Shown piece by piece: positions 44,587 to 53,903 of a stretch of 64,000 nt of DNA (its first letter is position 1; every line of letters begins with the position of its first letter). The notes under the pieces were generated by a model. That model worked only from the letters and a program-made list of their open reading frames with translations. It did no database searches and was not told where the DNA came from. Origin of the DNA: Flavobacterium cauense R2A-7 (GTDB lineage: Bacteria; Bacteroidota; Bacteroidia; Flavobacteriales; Flavobacteriaceae); NCBI RefSeq assembly GCF_000498475.1, contig NZ_AVBI01000001.1, positions 310,001 through 374,000 on the forward strand. Reading direction: 5' to 3'. Made by a program: the position numbers and the translations under genes.

Positions 44587-46485
44587 TTAGTATGCTCGGG
44601 CGTCTTTTCCTTCGTAGAAGTTCATGAACGCTCGGTTTACCACACGATTTCCGCCATCGGTTGGATAATTTCCGGTGAAGTACCAATCGCCTAAATTCTT
44701 CGGACATGCTTTGTGCAGATTTTCAACCGTTTGGAAGATAATTTTCACCTCTGCTTTCACGGAACTCTCCGTTAACATCTGCGCAATTTTATCGGAAATC
44801 TCCTGATCGGTAAACGGTGCGTAAATTTCTTTCACATAATTGACCACTTCGCTATCATGGAAATTTTCCTGTGCTTTGGATTTCTGATACACTTCTTCAA
44901 CGATGTGTAGCAAATTGCGTTCTTTCAGCAATTCCATAGCAGCACGGAACGCAACCAATCCTTCCAATTTCGCCATATCGATTCCGTAACAATCCGGATA
45001 ACGGATTTGCGGTGCCGAAGAAACAATCACTATCTTTTTCGGATTCAGTCGGTCCATCATTTTGATGATACTTTTCTGCAAAGTAGTTCCGCGAACGATA
45101 CTGTCATCAATAATGACTAAATTATCAGTTGGTTTGATTACACCATACGTCACATCGTATACGTGTGCCACCATATCATCGCGACTGCTGTCTTCGGTAA
45201 TGAACGTTCTTAGTTTCACATCTTTAATTGCGATTTTTTCCGAACGCAGTTTCACCGATAAAATCTCCTGTAATTTTTCAGCAGAAAGCGATTCCTTATT
45301 GGCTAAAATATCGGCAATTTTCCGTTGATTCAAAAAATCATTGGCGGCTTCCACCATTCCGTAGAACGAGGTTTCTGCCGTATTCGGGATATAAGAGAAA
45401 ACCGTGTTGTCAGTATCATCGTTAACCGCATCCAAAACGGCCGGCATGATTAATTTTCCTAAATTTTTACGTTCCTGATAAATTTCAGCATCGCTGCCTC
45501 GGGAAAAATAGATTCTTTCAAAGGAACAAGCTTTCAAAGGCAAGGCTTCACGGATTTGCTCATCGATAACACGACCGTCTTTTTTAACGATAATGGCGTG
45601 TCCGGGAGTGATTTCTTTTATTTCTTCAAACGGAACATTGAAAACCGTTTGAATTACCGGTCGTTCCGAAGCCACCACCACGATTTCATCATCCTGATAG
45701 TAAAACGCCGGACGGATTCCTGCCGGATCACGGGTTACAAACGCATCACCGTGACCTAACAAACCTGCCATCGCATAACCACCATCCCAGTTTTTGGAAG
45801 CTCTTCTCAAGATTCTTCCGATATTTAATTTTTCAGCAATTACCGGAGAAGCTTCTCTTTTACTCAACCCGTCATTTTTACATTCCTGATACAAATCGGT
45901 TACTTCATCGTCTAAAAAATGACCGATTTTTTCCATTACAGTAACCGTATCTGCCATTTGTTTCGGATGTTGCCCTAAACGTACTAAATCTTCGAAAAGT
46001 TCTTTAACATTGGTCATGTTGAAGTTTCCGGCCACAATCAGGTTTCGGTGCATCCAATTGTTCTGACGCAAGAACGGGTGCACACTTTCGATGCTGTTTT
46101 TGCCGAACGTTCCGTAGCGTACGTGTCCTAAAAACAATTCTCCGATGTAAGGAATATTGGCTTTTTGTGCCGCAACATCATGCTGGTATTCTGGATGCTG
46201 CTCCATCTCTTCATTAATACGCTGATTGATTTGCGCAAAAATGTCCTGAATGGGCTGCGTCTGATTGGAACGTACCCGACTGATGTAACGTTCTCCCGGT
46301 TCCACATCCAATTTAATACTGGCCAAACCGGCACCATCCTGACCACGGTTGTGTTGCTTTTCCATTAACAGGTACATTTTCTGTACTCCATAAAAAGCTG
46401 TGCCGTATTTTTCTTTGTAGTATTCTAACGGTTTTTTTAATCTTAAAAGGGCAATGCCACACTCGTGTTTTAAAGCGTCACTCAT
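44587..46485 (-). CDS. purF: Amidophosphoribosyltransferase (long Bacteroidetes form)
   Basis: 632 residues, against about 470-510 in E. coli or Bacillus. The glutaminase nucleophile is Cys9 in KHECGIALL, exposed after propeptide removal, followed by EKQHNRGQDGAGL and YIGELFLGHVRYGTFG. The phosphoribosyltransferase loop is NLVIIDDSIVRGTTLQKS. It catalyses the first committed step of purine synthesis. The extra length lies partly in the glutaminase half and partly in a C-terminal extension ending with TGNYPTDGGNRVVNRAF. The leader is a short CA-rich repeat. Confidence 0.9.
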   Translation of the reverse strand: MSDALKHECGIALLRLKKPLEYYKEKYGTAFYGVQKMYLLMEKQHNRGQDGAGLASIKLDVEPGERYISRVRSNQTQPIQDIFAQINQRINEEMEQHPEYQHDVAAQKANIPYIGELFLGHVRYGTFGKNSIESVHPFLRQNNWMHRNLIVAGNFNMTNVKELFEDLVRLGQHPKQMADTVTVMEKIGHFLDDEVTDLYQECKNDGLSKREASPVIAEKLNIGRILRRASKNWDGGYAMAGLLGHGDAFVTRDPAGIRPAFYYQDDEIVVVASERPVIQTVFNVPFEEIKEITPGHAIIVKKDGRVIDEQIREALPLKACSFERIYFSRGSDAEIYQERKNLGKLIMPAVLDAVNDDTDNTVFSYIPNTAETSFYGMVEAANDFLNQRKIADILANKESLSAEKLQEILSVKLRSEKIAIKDVKLRTFITEDSSRDDMVAHVYDVTYGVIKPTDNLVIIDDSIVRGTTLQKSIIKMMDRLNPKKIVIVSSAPQIRYPDCYGIDMAKLEGLVAFRAAMELLKERNLLHIVEEVYQKSKAQENFHDSEVVNYVKEIYAPFTDQEISDKIAQMLTESSVKAEVKIIFQTVENLHKACPKNLGDWYFTGNYPTDGGNRVVNRAFMNFYEGKDARAY

Positions 46486-46510
46486 GTTGTTGTGTGTTGT
46501 GTTGTTGTAT
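46486..46510. repeat. CA-rich simple repeat in the purF leader
   Basis: The plus strand is composed only of TTG and TG units; the minus strand reads ACAACAACACAACACACAAC directly before the ATG. It is unstructured, which may favour initiation without a Shine-Dalgarno site. Confidence 0.6.
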
Positions 46511-46517
46511 TAATGAA

Positions 46518-46543
46518 AAGAGCCCCGTTTCCGAGGCTCATGT
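46518..46543 (-). terminator. Terminator after the PfkB kinase gene
   Basis: GAGCC (46520-46524) pairs with GGCTC (46535-46539) with a C-G-rich inner part; on the minus strand it is followed by CTTTTC. Confidence 0.6.
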
Positions 46544-46551
46544 GTATAGTG

Positions 46552-47481
46552 TTAGTTTTCTAACGCGATGTCAAATTGTGTCAAGGCTTTAAACTCCTGT
46601 AAACGAGACAGCACCTCTGTTTTTTCTAAATTCTCCATTCTTTCTGTTCCGAATTTCTCCACACAGAACGAGGCTAAATTTGATCCGTAAATAATCGCGT
46701 TTTTCATATTGTCGAACGAAATGTTTTCGCTTTGCGTAATGAATCCTGCGAAACCACCTGCGAAAGTATCTCCCGCTCCGGTTGGATCGAATACTTCTTC
46801 CAATGGCAATGCCGGTGCAAAGAATACTTTACTGTCGTTAAACAATAAGGCGCCGTGCTCTCCTTTTTTGATTACCACGTATTTTGGTCCCATCGTATGG
46901 ATTTTTGCTGCCGCTTTCACCAAAGAATATTCTCCGGATAACTGACGGGCTTCTTCATCATTGATTGTAATTACATCGATGCGTTTCATTACGTCTAATA
47001 ATTCCGGTAATGCACAATCCATCCAGAAATTCATGGTGTCTAAAACTACCAGTTTCGGTTTTACCTCCATCTGATCCAAAACGCTGCTTTGAACGATTGG
47101 GTGCAAGTTCCCTAGCATTACCACATCTGCGTTTTTGAAATCTGCCGGTACTTTTGGCTGAAAATCCGCCAACACATTTAACTGTGTATCTAAAGTGTCT
47201 CTGGAATTCAAATCGTTATGGTAACGACCGCTCCAGAAAAATGTTTTTCCGCCCTGAACCACTTCAAGACCTGAAATATCAATGTTTTTGCTTTTTAATA
47301 AATCTAAATATTCTTTAGGGAAGTCGTCTCCAACTACGGAAACAATTGCCGATTTCAAGTTAAAATGCGAAGCCGAAAGCCCGATATATGTACCTGCTCC
47401 ACCTAAAATCTTATCGGTTTTTCCGAAAGGAGTTTCAATTGCATCAAAGGCTACTGTGCCTACAATCAATAATTTATTCAT
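46552..47481 (-). CDS. PfkB family carbohydrate/nucleoside kinase
   Basis: 309 residues of the ribokinase fold. The C-terminal signature FDPTGAGDTFAGGFAG supplies the catalytic Asp and the anion hole. The N-terminal GTVAFDAIETPFGKTDKILGGAGTYIG is the substrate side. Adenosine or sugar kinases are both possible. Position next to purF and near purN hints at a nucleoside substrate, but that is weak evidence. It has its own promoter and terminator. Confidence 0.88.
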   Translation of the reverse strand: MNKLLIVGTVAFDAIETPFGKTDKILGGAGTYIGLSASHFNLKSAIVSVVGDDFPKEYLDLLKSKNIDISGLEVVQGGKTFFWSGRYHNDLNSRDTLDTQLNVLADFQPKVPADFKNADVVMLGNLHPIVQSSVLDQMEVKPKLVVLDTMNFWMDCALPELLDVMKRIDVITINDEEARQLSGEYSLVKAAAKIHTMGPKYVVIKKGEHGALLFNDSKVFFAPALPLEEVFDPTGAGDTFAGGFAGFITQSENISFDNMKNAIIYGSNLASFCVEKFGTERMENLEKTEVLSRLQEFKALTQFDIALEN

Positions 47482-47505
47482 AAAATGATCTTAATTTTGA
47501 AGCTG

Positions 47506-47534
47506 CAAATGTACGATTTAGTTTTGGTTCGCAA
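47506..47534 (-). promoter_or_regulatory. Promoter of the PfkB kinase gene
   Basis: On the minus strand TTG (47532-47534), an 18-base spacer and TACATTTG (47506-47513). Confidence 0.7.
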
Positions 47535-47538
47535 AAGC

Positions 47539-48159
47539 CTATTTTTTGTTAAGATTTTCGACCCGCTTCCGAAGCTCTTTAAAGGTATCGAAAGGTCCTT
47601 TTGTGATGACCATATTCACCATGAATGCCGGGATATTTCCACCAGGGTTCCCGTAAATTTGCTGAACAACGAGTGTTTGTGTATTGGATACTTTTTTCAG
47701 ATACCAAAATCCTTTAAAATTAGTGAGTCGGACATAACCGGGTTTTTCTTTGAGCAATCGGTTTTCGGGAAGAATGGTTATGATTCGCTCGTTTTCATTT
47801 GTCGTCAAAGTCACTTTAGAAACATGATCCCGATCCTGAATCGGCCAACCCAAATGGTGCGTCATGTAAAAAATCCAACTCGTGTCGGAAGTTTTCTTCA
47901 GTAATTCGCTTTTTCGGGTTTTGTAGTTCCACTTTTTGAGGTTTTTGACATCGACAAGCTGTTTAACGATAGTGTCGATATTCGCATTTACCGTCATTAC
48001 CGCCCGGTATTCTTTGAAAGCGGTAGTGTCAAATTTGGTCAAATACACCTTTACACCGTCCTTGTCTAAGGCGAGTTCCGGTTTTTTTTGTGAATAGCCG
48101 CAACCGCCAATCAGCAAAAAAAAGAGTAGCGTTGAAAAAAGAATTTGGGACCTTTTCAT
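47539..48159 (-). CDS. START-domain lipoprotein
   Basis: 206 residues. The lipobox LLIGGC puts the lipidated cysteine at residue 20. The rest is a START-like fold: LDKDGVKVYLTKFDTTAFKEYRAVMTV, then WNYKTRKSELLKKTSDTSWIFY and PIQDRDHVSKVTL. START domains carry a hydrophobic ligand in a deep pocket. A periplasmic lipid-binding role is inferred. It follows rnhA by 18 bases and may be the end of a purN-rnhA transcript. Confidence 0.85.
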   Translation of the reverse strand: MKRSQILFSTLLFFLLIGGCGYSQKKPELALDKDGVKVYLTKFDTTAFKEYRAVMTVNANIDTIVKQLVDVKNLKKWNYKTRKSELLKKTSDTSWIFYMTHHLGWPIQDRDHVSKVTLTTNENERIITILPENRLLKEKPGYVRLTNFKGFWYLKKVSNTQTLVVQQIYGNPGGNIPAFMVNMVITKGPFDTFKELRKRVENLNKK

Positions 48160-48177
48160 TCCCTAAAGTTATGGAAA

Positions 48178-48660
48178 TCAAAACAAATGGCCTTCTTCTT
48201 TTTCGTAAAAAGTGTCAACAGAGAGATTTGGCTGTTGAGATGCCATCACCGCAAGTGCATCGCAACGCTCGTTTTGCGGGTGATTACTATGCCCTTTAAT
48301 CCATTTAAAATCCACCTGGTGCTTTCGGTAAATTTTAAGGAAACGCATCCATAAATCGGGATTTTTCTTTCCGACGAAATTTTTCTTTTCCCAACCGAAA
48401 ACCCAGCCTTTCACGACCGAATCAATAACATATTTGGAATCGGAGGTAACCAAAACGGAGGTGCCCTGTTTTTTCAATTTTTCCAGACCCACAATAACCG
48501 CCAGCAATTCCATCCGATTGTTGGTCGACAGCCGGAATCCTTCGTAGAATTCTTTTTTATAGGGCGTTCCTACCATTTCCATCACCACGCCATAACCGGC
48601 AGGCCCTGGATTTCCTTTGGATGCGCCATCGGTATAAATATGTACTTCGTAGGATTTCAA
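48178..48660 (-). CDS. rnhA: Ribonuclease HI
   Basis: 160 residues. The four active-site acids are visible: Asp11 (YTDGASKGNPG), Glu51 (NNRMELLAV), Asp74 (VTSDSKYVID) and Asp134 (NERCDALA), plus His124 in IKGHSNHP. It removes RNA from RNA-DNA hybrids at replication primers and R-loops. It starts 3 bases after the purN stop, so both are on one transcript. Confidence 0.96.
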   Translation of the reverse strand: MKSYEVHIYTDGASKGNPGPAGYGVVMEMVGTPYKKEFYEGFRLSTNNRMELLAVIVGLEKLKKQGTSVLVTSDSKYVIDSVVKGWVFGWEKKNFVGKKNPDLWMRFLKIYRKHQVDFKWIKGHSNHPQNERCDALAVMASQQPNLSVDTFYEKEEGHLF

Positions 48661-48663
48661 TAG

Positions 48664-49230
48664 TTATGCAGTAGTAATAAGTTGCTCGATTACTTTGGGA
48701 AAATGTTCGTGTTCCAGTTGATGGATTTTTTCAGCTACCGCTTCCGGAGTGGTGCAATCTTCAATATTTACACTCGCCTGAAAAATTACCGCGCCTTCAT
48801 CATAATGTTCATTTACATAATGAATGGAAATCCCGGTTTCTTTCTCTTTATTTTCTAAAACCGTTTTATGAACGTTCATGCCATACATTCCTTTTCCGCC
48901 ATATTTTGGCAACAATGCTGGGTGTACGTTAATTATTTTATCGGGATAATGCGCAATAATAGTTGCCGGAAACATTAAAAGAAAACCGGCTAACACAATT
49001 AAATCCGGTTTTAAATCGTTCAGTTTTTCTAAAACCACACCGTTATTAAGTTCAGTTTTGTCAAATATTACAGTAGAAACATTTTGATTTTCAGCACGTT
49101 CCAAAACTTTGGCATGAGGATTGTTAGTCAACACCGCGATTACGTTCCCTTGATTTTTATTTTTGAAGTATTTAATAATATTTTCGGCATTCGAACCCGA
49201 ACCGGAAGCAAAAATTACTATTCGTTTCAT
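48664..49230 (-). CDS. purN: Phosphoribosylglycinamide formyltransferase
   Basis: 188 residues. The N-terminal FASGSGSNAENI binds the phosphate. The folate and catalytic region includes INVHPALLPKYGGKGMYGMNVH and HYVNEHYDEGAVIF, with the Asn-His-Asp triad. It adds the formyl group in step three of purine synthesis. It lies 2 kb from purF on the same strand but in a separate unit, with rnhA directly after it. Confidence 0.95.
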   Translation of the reverse strand: MKRIVIFASGSGSNAENIIKYFKNKNQGNVIAVLTNNPHAKVLERAENQNVSTVIFDKTELNNGVVLEKLNDLKPDLIVLAGFLLMFPATIIAHYPDKIINVHPALLPKYGGKGMYGMNVHKTVLENKEKETGISIHYVNEHYDEGAVIFQASVNIEDCTTPEAVAEKIHQLEHEHFPKVIEQLITTA

Positions 49231-49369
49231 TTATCCTGTAATTTTTATTACGTAGAAAACATCGTTTTCACAGTGCAAAAAAAAGAATAATAAATGATAA
49301 TAAATAGAAAATGGAAGTCTTTGTAAAATTATTTTTTTAATTTCGTAGTCACATTTAGTAACAAAAATG

Positions 49370-49398
49370 TTGTTTTAAAATAAAGTTTTTTATTTTTG
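49370..49398 (+). promoter_or_regulatory. Promoter of acpP
   Basis: TTG (49370-49372), an 18-base spacer and TATTTTTG (49391-49398); the leader is about 25 bases. Confidence 0.75.
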
Positions 49399-49428
49399 CC
49401 AACAAATTAAATTTTAAAATTAAAGATT

Positions 49429-49665
49429 ATGTCAGACATTGCATCAAGAGTAAAAGCGATTATCGTAGACAAATTAGGTGTTGACGAAAATGAAGTTGTA
49501 ACAGAAGCAAGCTTCACAAACGACTTAGGAGCTGATTCATTAGACACTGTTGAGCTTATCATGGAGTTCGAAAAAGAATTCGATATTCAAATTCCGGACG
49601 ACCAAGCTGAAAACATTGCTACTGTTGGTCAAGCTATTTCTTACATCGAAGAAGCTAAAAAATAA
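49429..49665 (+). CDS. acpP: Acyl carrier protein
   Basis: 78 acidic residues in a four-helix pattern. The phosphopantetheine serine is Ser37 in [11 protein letters not shown]. It carries growing acyl chains for FabF, encoded next, and for other synthases. Two hairpins separate it from fabF, which would let it be made in excess, as is usual for this abundant protein. Confidence 0.97.
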   Translation: MSDIASRVKAIIVDKLGVDENEVVTEASFTNDLGADSLDTVELIMEFEKEFDIQIPDDQAENIATVGQAISYIEEAKK

Positions 49666-49675
49666 TAACTACTAT

Positions 49676-49811
49676 ACACCCCATGTATTCTTCGGAATGC
49701 ATGGGTGTTATTATTTTTGCCATTTAGGAAAAAAAACTGATTGGGAGCAATCAAAAAAATACAATCTACTACCCATGTTTCCTTTACAGATTAAAGAAAA
49801 GTAACATGGGT
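49676..49811 (+). promoter_or_regulatory. Twin hairpins between acpP and fabF, probable attenuator
   Basis: Hairpin 1 (49676-49708) has a UUCG tetraloop and about 14 pairs with one bulge, and is followed by TTATTATTTTTG. Hairpin 2 (49771-49811) pairs ACCCATGTT with AACATGGGT and is followed by ATTATTTG. Both use CCCATG/CATGGG arms, so arms can be exchanged between the hairpins. TATTTTTG at 49712-49719 could also be a -7 element for fabF. Confidence 0.6.
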
Positions 49812-49845
49812 ATTATTTGTTTAAATACATTGTAAAAAATATATT

Positions 49846-51099
49846 ATGGCATTAAAACGAGTTGTAGTAACAGGTTTAGGCGCTCTTACCCCTATAGGAA
49901 ATTCCATTGAAGAATACTGGGATGGATTGATTACCGGTAAAAGCGGCGCTGCCCCAATAACATATTACGATACCGAAAAACACAAAACAAAATTCGCTTG
50001 TGAAGTGAAAAACTTCAACATCGAAGCGTATATGGATCGTAAAGAGGCTCGTAGATTGGATAAATTTGCGCAATATGCCGTTGCCGCCAGTGACGAAGCA
50101 ATTAAAGATGCCGGAATTACTGCCGACAACATTGACAAATACCGCGTTGGGGTAATCTGGGGTGCCGGAATCGGTGGTTTGGAAACCTTCCAGGAAGAGG
50201 TAATGTATTACGCCAAAGGCGACGGAACACCAAAATTCAATCCTTTCTTTATTCCAAAAATGATTGCCGATATTGCTCCTGCGCACATTTCCATGCGTAA
50301 CGGCTTTATGGGACCAAACTATACCACAGTTTCTGCTTGTGCGTCTTCGGCCAATGCTTTGATTGATGCGTTCAACTACATCCGTTTGGGAATGTGCGAC
50401 GTAATCATTTCCGGAGGATCGGAAGCTGCCGTAACGATCGCCGGTATGGGAGGATTCAACTCCATGCATGCCTTATCCACCCGAAATGACAGTCCAGAAA
50501 CCGCTTCAAGACCTTTTGATGCTACCCGCGACGGATTCGTTTTAGGAGAAGGTGCCGGTGCTTTGGTATTGGAAGAATACGAACATGCAAAAGCCCGTGG
50601 TGCAAAAATTTATTGTGAAATTGGCGGAGGCGGAATGTCGTCTGACGCGTACCACTTAACCGCTCCGCATCCGGAAGGAATTGGTGTAATTGCCGTGATG
50701 AACAACACTTTACGTGATGCTGGAATGAAACCGGAAGAGGTTGATCACATCAACACACACGGAACTTCCACACCACTGGGTGATGTTGCTGAGCTAAAAG
50801 CCATCAGTGCTGTTTTTGGCGAACATGCTAAAAACATCAACATCAACTCTACAAAATCCATGACAGGTCACCTGTTGGGTGCTGCCGGAGCTATCGAAGC
50901 CATTGCTTCCATTTTAGCAATGAAACACGGTATAGTTCCTCCAACAATCAACCACTCTGTTGTAGATGAGAATATTGATCCAAGCTTGAATTTAACCCTA
51001 AACAAGCCTCAAAAAAGAGAAGTGAAAGTTGCCATGAGCAATACTTTCGGATTTGGTGGTCACAACGCTTGTGTTTTATTCAAAAAAATAGAAGAGTAA
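49846..51099 (+). CDS. fabF: Beta-ketoacyl-ACP synthase II
   Basis: 417 residues. The nucleophile is Cys165 in VSACASSANAL; the two histidines are in NTHGTSTPLGD and SMTGHLLGAAGAIE. It elongates acyl-ACP chains and controls unsaturated chain length. The acpP-fabF-rnc order is widely conserved. The rnc gene starts 9 bases after its stop. Confidence 0.97.
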   Translation: MALKRVVVTGLGALTPIGNSIEEYWDGLITGKSGAAPITYYDTEKHKTKFACEVKNFNIEAYMDRKEARRLDKFAQYAVAASDEAIKDAGITADNIDKYRVGVIWGAGIGGLETFQEEVMYYAKGDGTPKFNPFFIPKMIADIAPAHISMRNGFMGPNYTTVSACASSANALIDAFNYIRLGMCDVIISGGSEAAVTIAGMGGFNSMHALSTRNDSPETASRPFDATRDGFVLGEGAGALVLEEYEHAKARGAKIYCEIGGGGMSSDAYHLTAPHPEGIGVIAVMNNTLRDAGMKPEEVDHINTHGTSTPLGDVAELKAISAVFGEHAKNININSTKSMTGHLLGAAGAIEAIASILAMKHGIVPPTINHSVVDENIDPSLNLTLNKPQKREVKVAMSNTFGFGGHNACVLFKKIEE

Positions 51100-51108
51100 T
51101 TCTTTGTT

Positions 51109-51852
51109 ATGAGTATCATCAAGAAAATATTTTCAAATTCCCGCTCTCCAGAAGACGGGATTTTTTTTGACGCTATTCAAAAAATATTGGGTTTCAAACC
51201 TATCAACTTAAACAATTATCGCAAAGCCTTCACCCATCGTTCCATGAATAAAGTGGACGAAAAAGGAAACCCAATCAATTACGAGCGATTGGAATTTTTG
51301 GGTGATGCGATGTTGGGTTCGGTTATTGCGGCGCATTTGTTTAATGAAGTCCCAACAGGAGACGAGGGATATCTAACCAAAATGCGTTCGAAAATTGTCA
51401 GCCGCGATCACTTAAACGAATTGGGAAAAGACCTGAACCTGATCAAATTTGTCGAGAGCAAGGTTTCAACCCAGCATTTCGGCGAAAACATTCACGGCAA
51501 CCTCTTTGAAGCTTTAATCGGAGCCATTTACCTCGATCGCGGGTTTGTATACTGCGAGAAATTCATCCACAAAAAGGTGATTTTGCCTTATGTAGACATA
51601 CCGAAACTGGAAGGAAAGGTAATCAGTTACAAAAGTCTGGTAATCGAATGGTGCCAAAAAGAAAAAAAGGCATTTCATTACGATGTTTTTGAAGACAACG
51701 GAAACGAAGGCGTAAAATATTTCGGAGTAAAACTCAAAATTGACAACAAAATAGTAGCACGGGCCAGAGCTACTTCCAAGAAAAAAGCAGAAGAAAAAGC
51801 ATCACAACGTGCCTATTTTGCTTTTCAGGAAAAAATGAGCCCCAACAACTAA
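51109..51852 (+). CDS. rnc: Ribonuclease III
   Basis: 247 residues. The nuclease signature NYERLEFLGDAMLGS (57-71) supplies catalytic Glu and Asp. A second acidic cluster is in NLFEALIGAIYLDRG. A double-stranded RNA-binding domain (about 165-240) ends with TSKKKAEEKASQRAYFAF. It processes rRNA precursors and structured mRNAs. It is co-directional with fabF and probably co-transcribed. Confidence 0.96.
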   Translation: MSIIKKIFSNSRSPEDGIFFDAIQKILGFKPINLNNYRKAFTHRSMNKVDEKGNPINYERLEFLGDAMLGSVIAAHLFNEVPTGDEGYLTKMRSKIVSRDHLNELGKDLNLIKFVESKVSTQHFGENIHGNLFEALIGAIYLDRGFVYCEKFIHKKVILPYVDIPKLEGKVISYKSLVIEWCQKEKKAFHYDVFEDNGNEGVKYFGVKLKIDNKIVARARATSKKKAEEKASQRAYFAFQEKMSPNN

Positions 51853-51946
51853 CTACGCAACTTGTACTAAATTATAGTTAACAACACTTCAGGGCTGTTT
51901 TTTAAAAGCATAATGTACTATATTTACAGTATCTTTTTACAGCACT

Positions 51947-52432
51947 ATGGCTATTCATAAAATTCAGATTGACGATTTTATTTCGATTGATTATCAGCTT
52001 GTAGCGGTACACTCTACACTTGAAGATTATCGTTTGGCGTATTTTATCAATCAGAAATTAGCCGTTTCCTTTGAGAAAAGCGAACACGACATCGGCATTC
52101 AGATTCCCGAAGGAAAAAGTCATTTTACCCGATTTGTTTTTGATGACGAAGAAAACGAATTGTACTGGAACCTGATTCCCAATAAAACAAAAGTCGTAAC
52201 CCGACAAACCAAAGCGACTTCGCTTTTCGACGAAACAGAATTGGACATCACCACCAATATTTACCTGCTTCCCGAACTGAAAAAAGTCGATTACATCATA
52301 AAAATTGAGAATACCGACGATTTTTTTGACGTTGACCAGTTAATTGACGAATTACTCGCGATTAAACAAATTACGACGGCTTATAAAATCGAACAACATA
52401 CACTAAAATCGAAAAATAATTTAATTTTCTAA
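51947..52432 (+). CDS. IPExxxVDY family protein
   Basis: 161 residues. The family's naming motif is present as LPELKKVDYIIKI (about 107-119). The N-terminal part (HKIQIDDFISIDYQLVAVHSTLEDYRLAYFINQKL) is also typical. This family is confined to Bacteroidetes, has no established function and is regularly found between rnc and pyk, as here. The pyruvate kinase gene starts 4 bases after its stop, so the two are likely coupled. Confidence 0.85.
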   Translation: MAIHKIQIDDFISIDYQLVAVHSTLEDYRLAYFINQKLAVSFEKSEHDIGIQIPEGKSHFTRFVFDDEENELYWNLIPNKTKVVTRQTKATSLFDETELDITTNIYLLPELKKVDYIIKIENTDDFFDVDQLIDELLAIKQITTAYKIEQHTLKSKNNLIF

Positions 52433-52436
52433 TACA

Positions 52437-53867
52437 ATGCCAACAAGAAAAAAGACGAAAATTGTAGCGACACTTGGCCCGGCCTGCAGCACTAAAGAAG
52501 TGATTAAAGACATGATTGATGCAGGAGTAAACGTTTTTAGAATTAACTTTTCCCATGCCGATTATACCGATGTAAAAGAACGCATCGACATGATTAGAGA
52601 ACTGAACAACGAATTCGGATACACTACCTCCATTTTAGCTGACCTCCAAGGTCCAAAATTACGGGTAGGTGTTATGAAAGAAGACGTTGTGGTAAGCAAA
52701 GGCGATAAGATTACCTTCACAACTGCCGAAGACATTTTAGGCACTGCTGAAAAAGTGTACATGAACTATAAAGAATTCCCAAAGGATGTGAATCCGGGCG
52801 AACGCATATTATTGGACGACGGAAAACTAATTTTCGAAGTACTGAAGACTGACAAAAAAACAGAAGTGGAAGCCGTTGTCGTTCAGGGCGGACCCTTAAA
52901 ATCTAAAAAAGGCGTAAACCTTCCCAACACCCGTGTTTCTCTTCCGGCATTGACCGAAAAAGACATCCGTGACGCTCTTTTTGCCATTAAAAGCGAAGTC
53001 GACTGGATTGCGCTTTCCTTTGTGCGAACTTCCGAAGACTTAAAAGATTTACAGGATTTAATTATGGCCAATTCCAGTCATAAAATTCCAATTATCGCCA
53101 AAATTGAAAAACCGGAAGCGGTCGAAAACATTGATAGAATTGTAGCCTTTTGCGACGGATTAATGGTAGCCCGAGGCGATTTGGGCGTGGAAATCCCAGC
53201 GCAGGAAGTACCATTGATTCAGAAAAAACTGGTGCATCGCGCCAAAACCGCGCGTATTCCAGTAATCATCGCCACACAAATGATGGAAACGATGATTACG
53301 AGTTTAACACCCACCCGCGCCGAAGTTAACGACGTGGCCAATTCAGTAATGGACGGAGCCGATGCCGTAATGCTTTCCGGAGAAACTTCTGTGGGGAATT
53401 ATCCGGTTCAGGTTATTGAAAAAATGACGCAAATTATTGAAGCTGTGGAAGATTCACCGCTAATTCAAGTACCGCAAAACCAACCGCAAATCAAAACCAA
53501 CCGTTACATCACCAAAAACATCTGTTATCACGGGGCAACATTGGCCAACGATATCAATGCCAAGGCTATTACTACTTTAACGAACAGTGGTTACACCGCC
53601 TTTCAGGTTTCCGCTTGGCGACCGCATGCACACGTTTTGGTTTTCACTTCCAATAAACGCATCTTAACACAGTTAAACCTGCTTTGGGGGGTAAATGCTT
53701 TCTTCTACGATAAATTTGTAAGCACTGATGACACCATCGACGATATCAACGCAATTTGCAAAGAAAGAGGCTATGTAAAATCGGGAGACATGCTGGTAAA
53801 CCTTGCTGCCATGCCGGTTACCGCAAAAGGGATGGTAAATACGCTGCGTATTTCCGAAATTGAATAG
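52437..53867 (+). CDS. pyk: Pyruvate kinase
   Basis: 476 residues. The N-terminus is TKIVATLGPACSTKEV, with NFSHADYTDVKERI. The active-site lysine lies in IPIIAKIEKPEAVENID and the metal-binding region is GLMVARGDLGVEIP. The C-terminal domain is short and lacks the extra PEP-utiliser domain seen in bacilli. It makes pyruvate and ATP at the end of glycolysis. Confidence 0.96.
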   Translation: MPTRKKTKIVATLGPACSTKEVIKDMIDAGVNVFRINFSHADYTDVKERIDMIRELNNEFGYTTSILADLQGPKLRVGVMKEDVVVSKGDKITFTTAEDILGTAEKVYMNYKEFPKDVNPGERILLDDGKLIFEVLKTDKKTEVEAVVVQGGPLKSKKGVNLPNTRVSLPALTEKDIRDALFAIKSEVDWIALSFVRTSEDLKDLQDLIMANSSHKIPIIAKIEKPEAVENIDRIVAFCDGLMVARGDLGVEIPAQEVPLIQKKLVHRAKTARIPVIIATQMMETMITSLTPTRAEVNDVANSVMDGADAVMLSGETSVGNYPVQVIEKMTQIIEAVEDSPLIQVPQNQPQIKTNRYITKNICYHGATLANDINAKAITTLTNSGYTAFQVSAWRPHAHVLVFTSNKRILTQLNLLWGVNAFFYDKFVSTDDTIDDINAICKERGYVKSGDMLVNLAAMPVTAKGMVNTLRISEIE

Positions 53868-53874
53868 AAAAATT

Positions 53875-53882
53875 TATATTTG
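53875..53882 (+). promoter_or_regulatory. -7 promoter element of the Bax-inhibitor-1 family gene
   Basis: TATATTTG just after pyk. It overlaps the possible TTG start at 53880 and so favours the ATG at 53904. Confidence 0.55.
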
Positions 53883-53903
53883 AGAAACCAAAAAAAGACA
53901 CTT

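Noticed and set aside
53880..53903. TTG start for the Bax-inhibitor-1 family gene
   Set aside because: It lies in the -7 element TATATTTG; ATG at 53904 is the family-like start.
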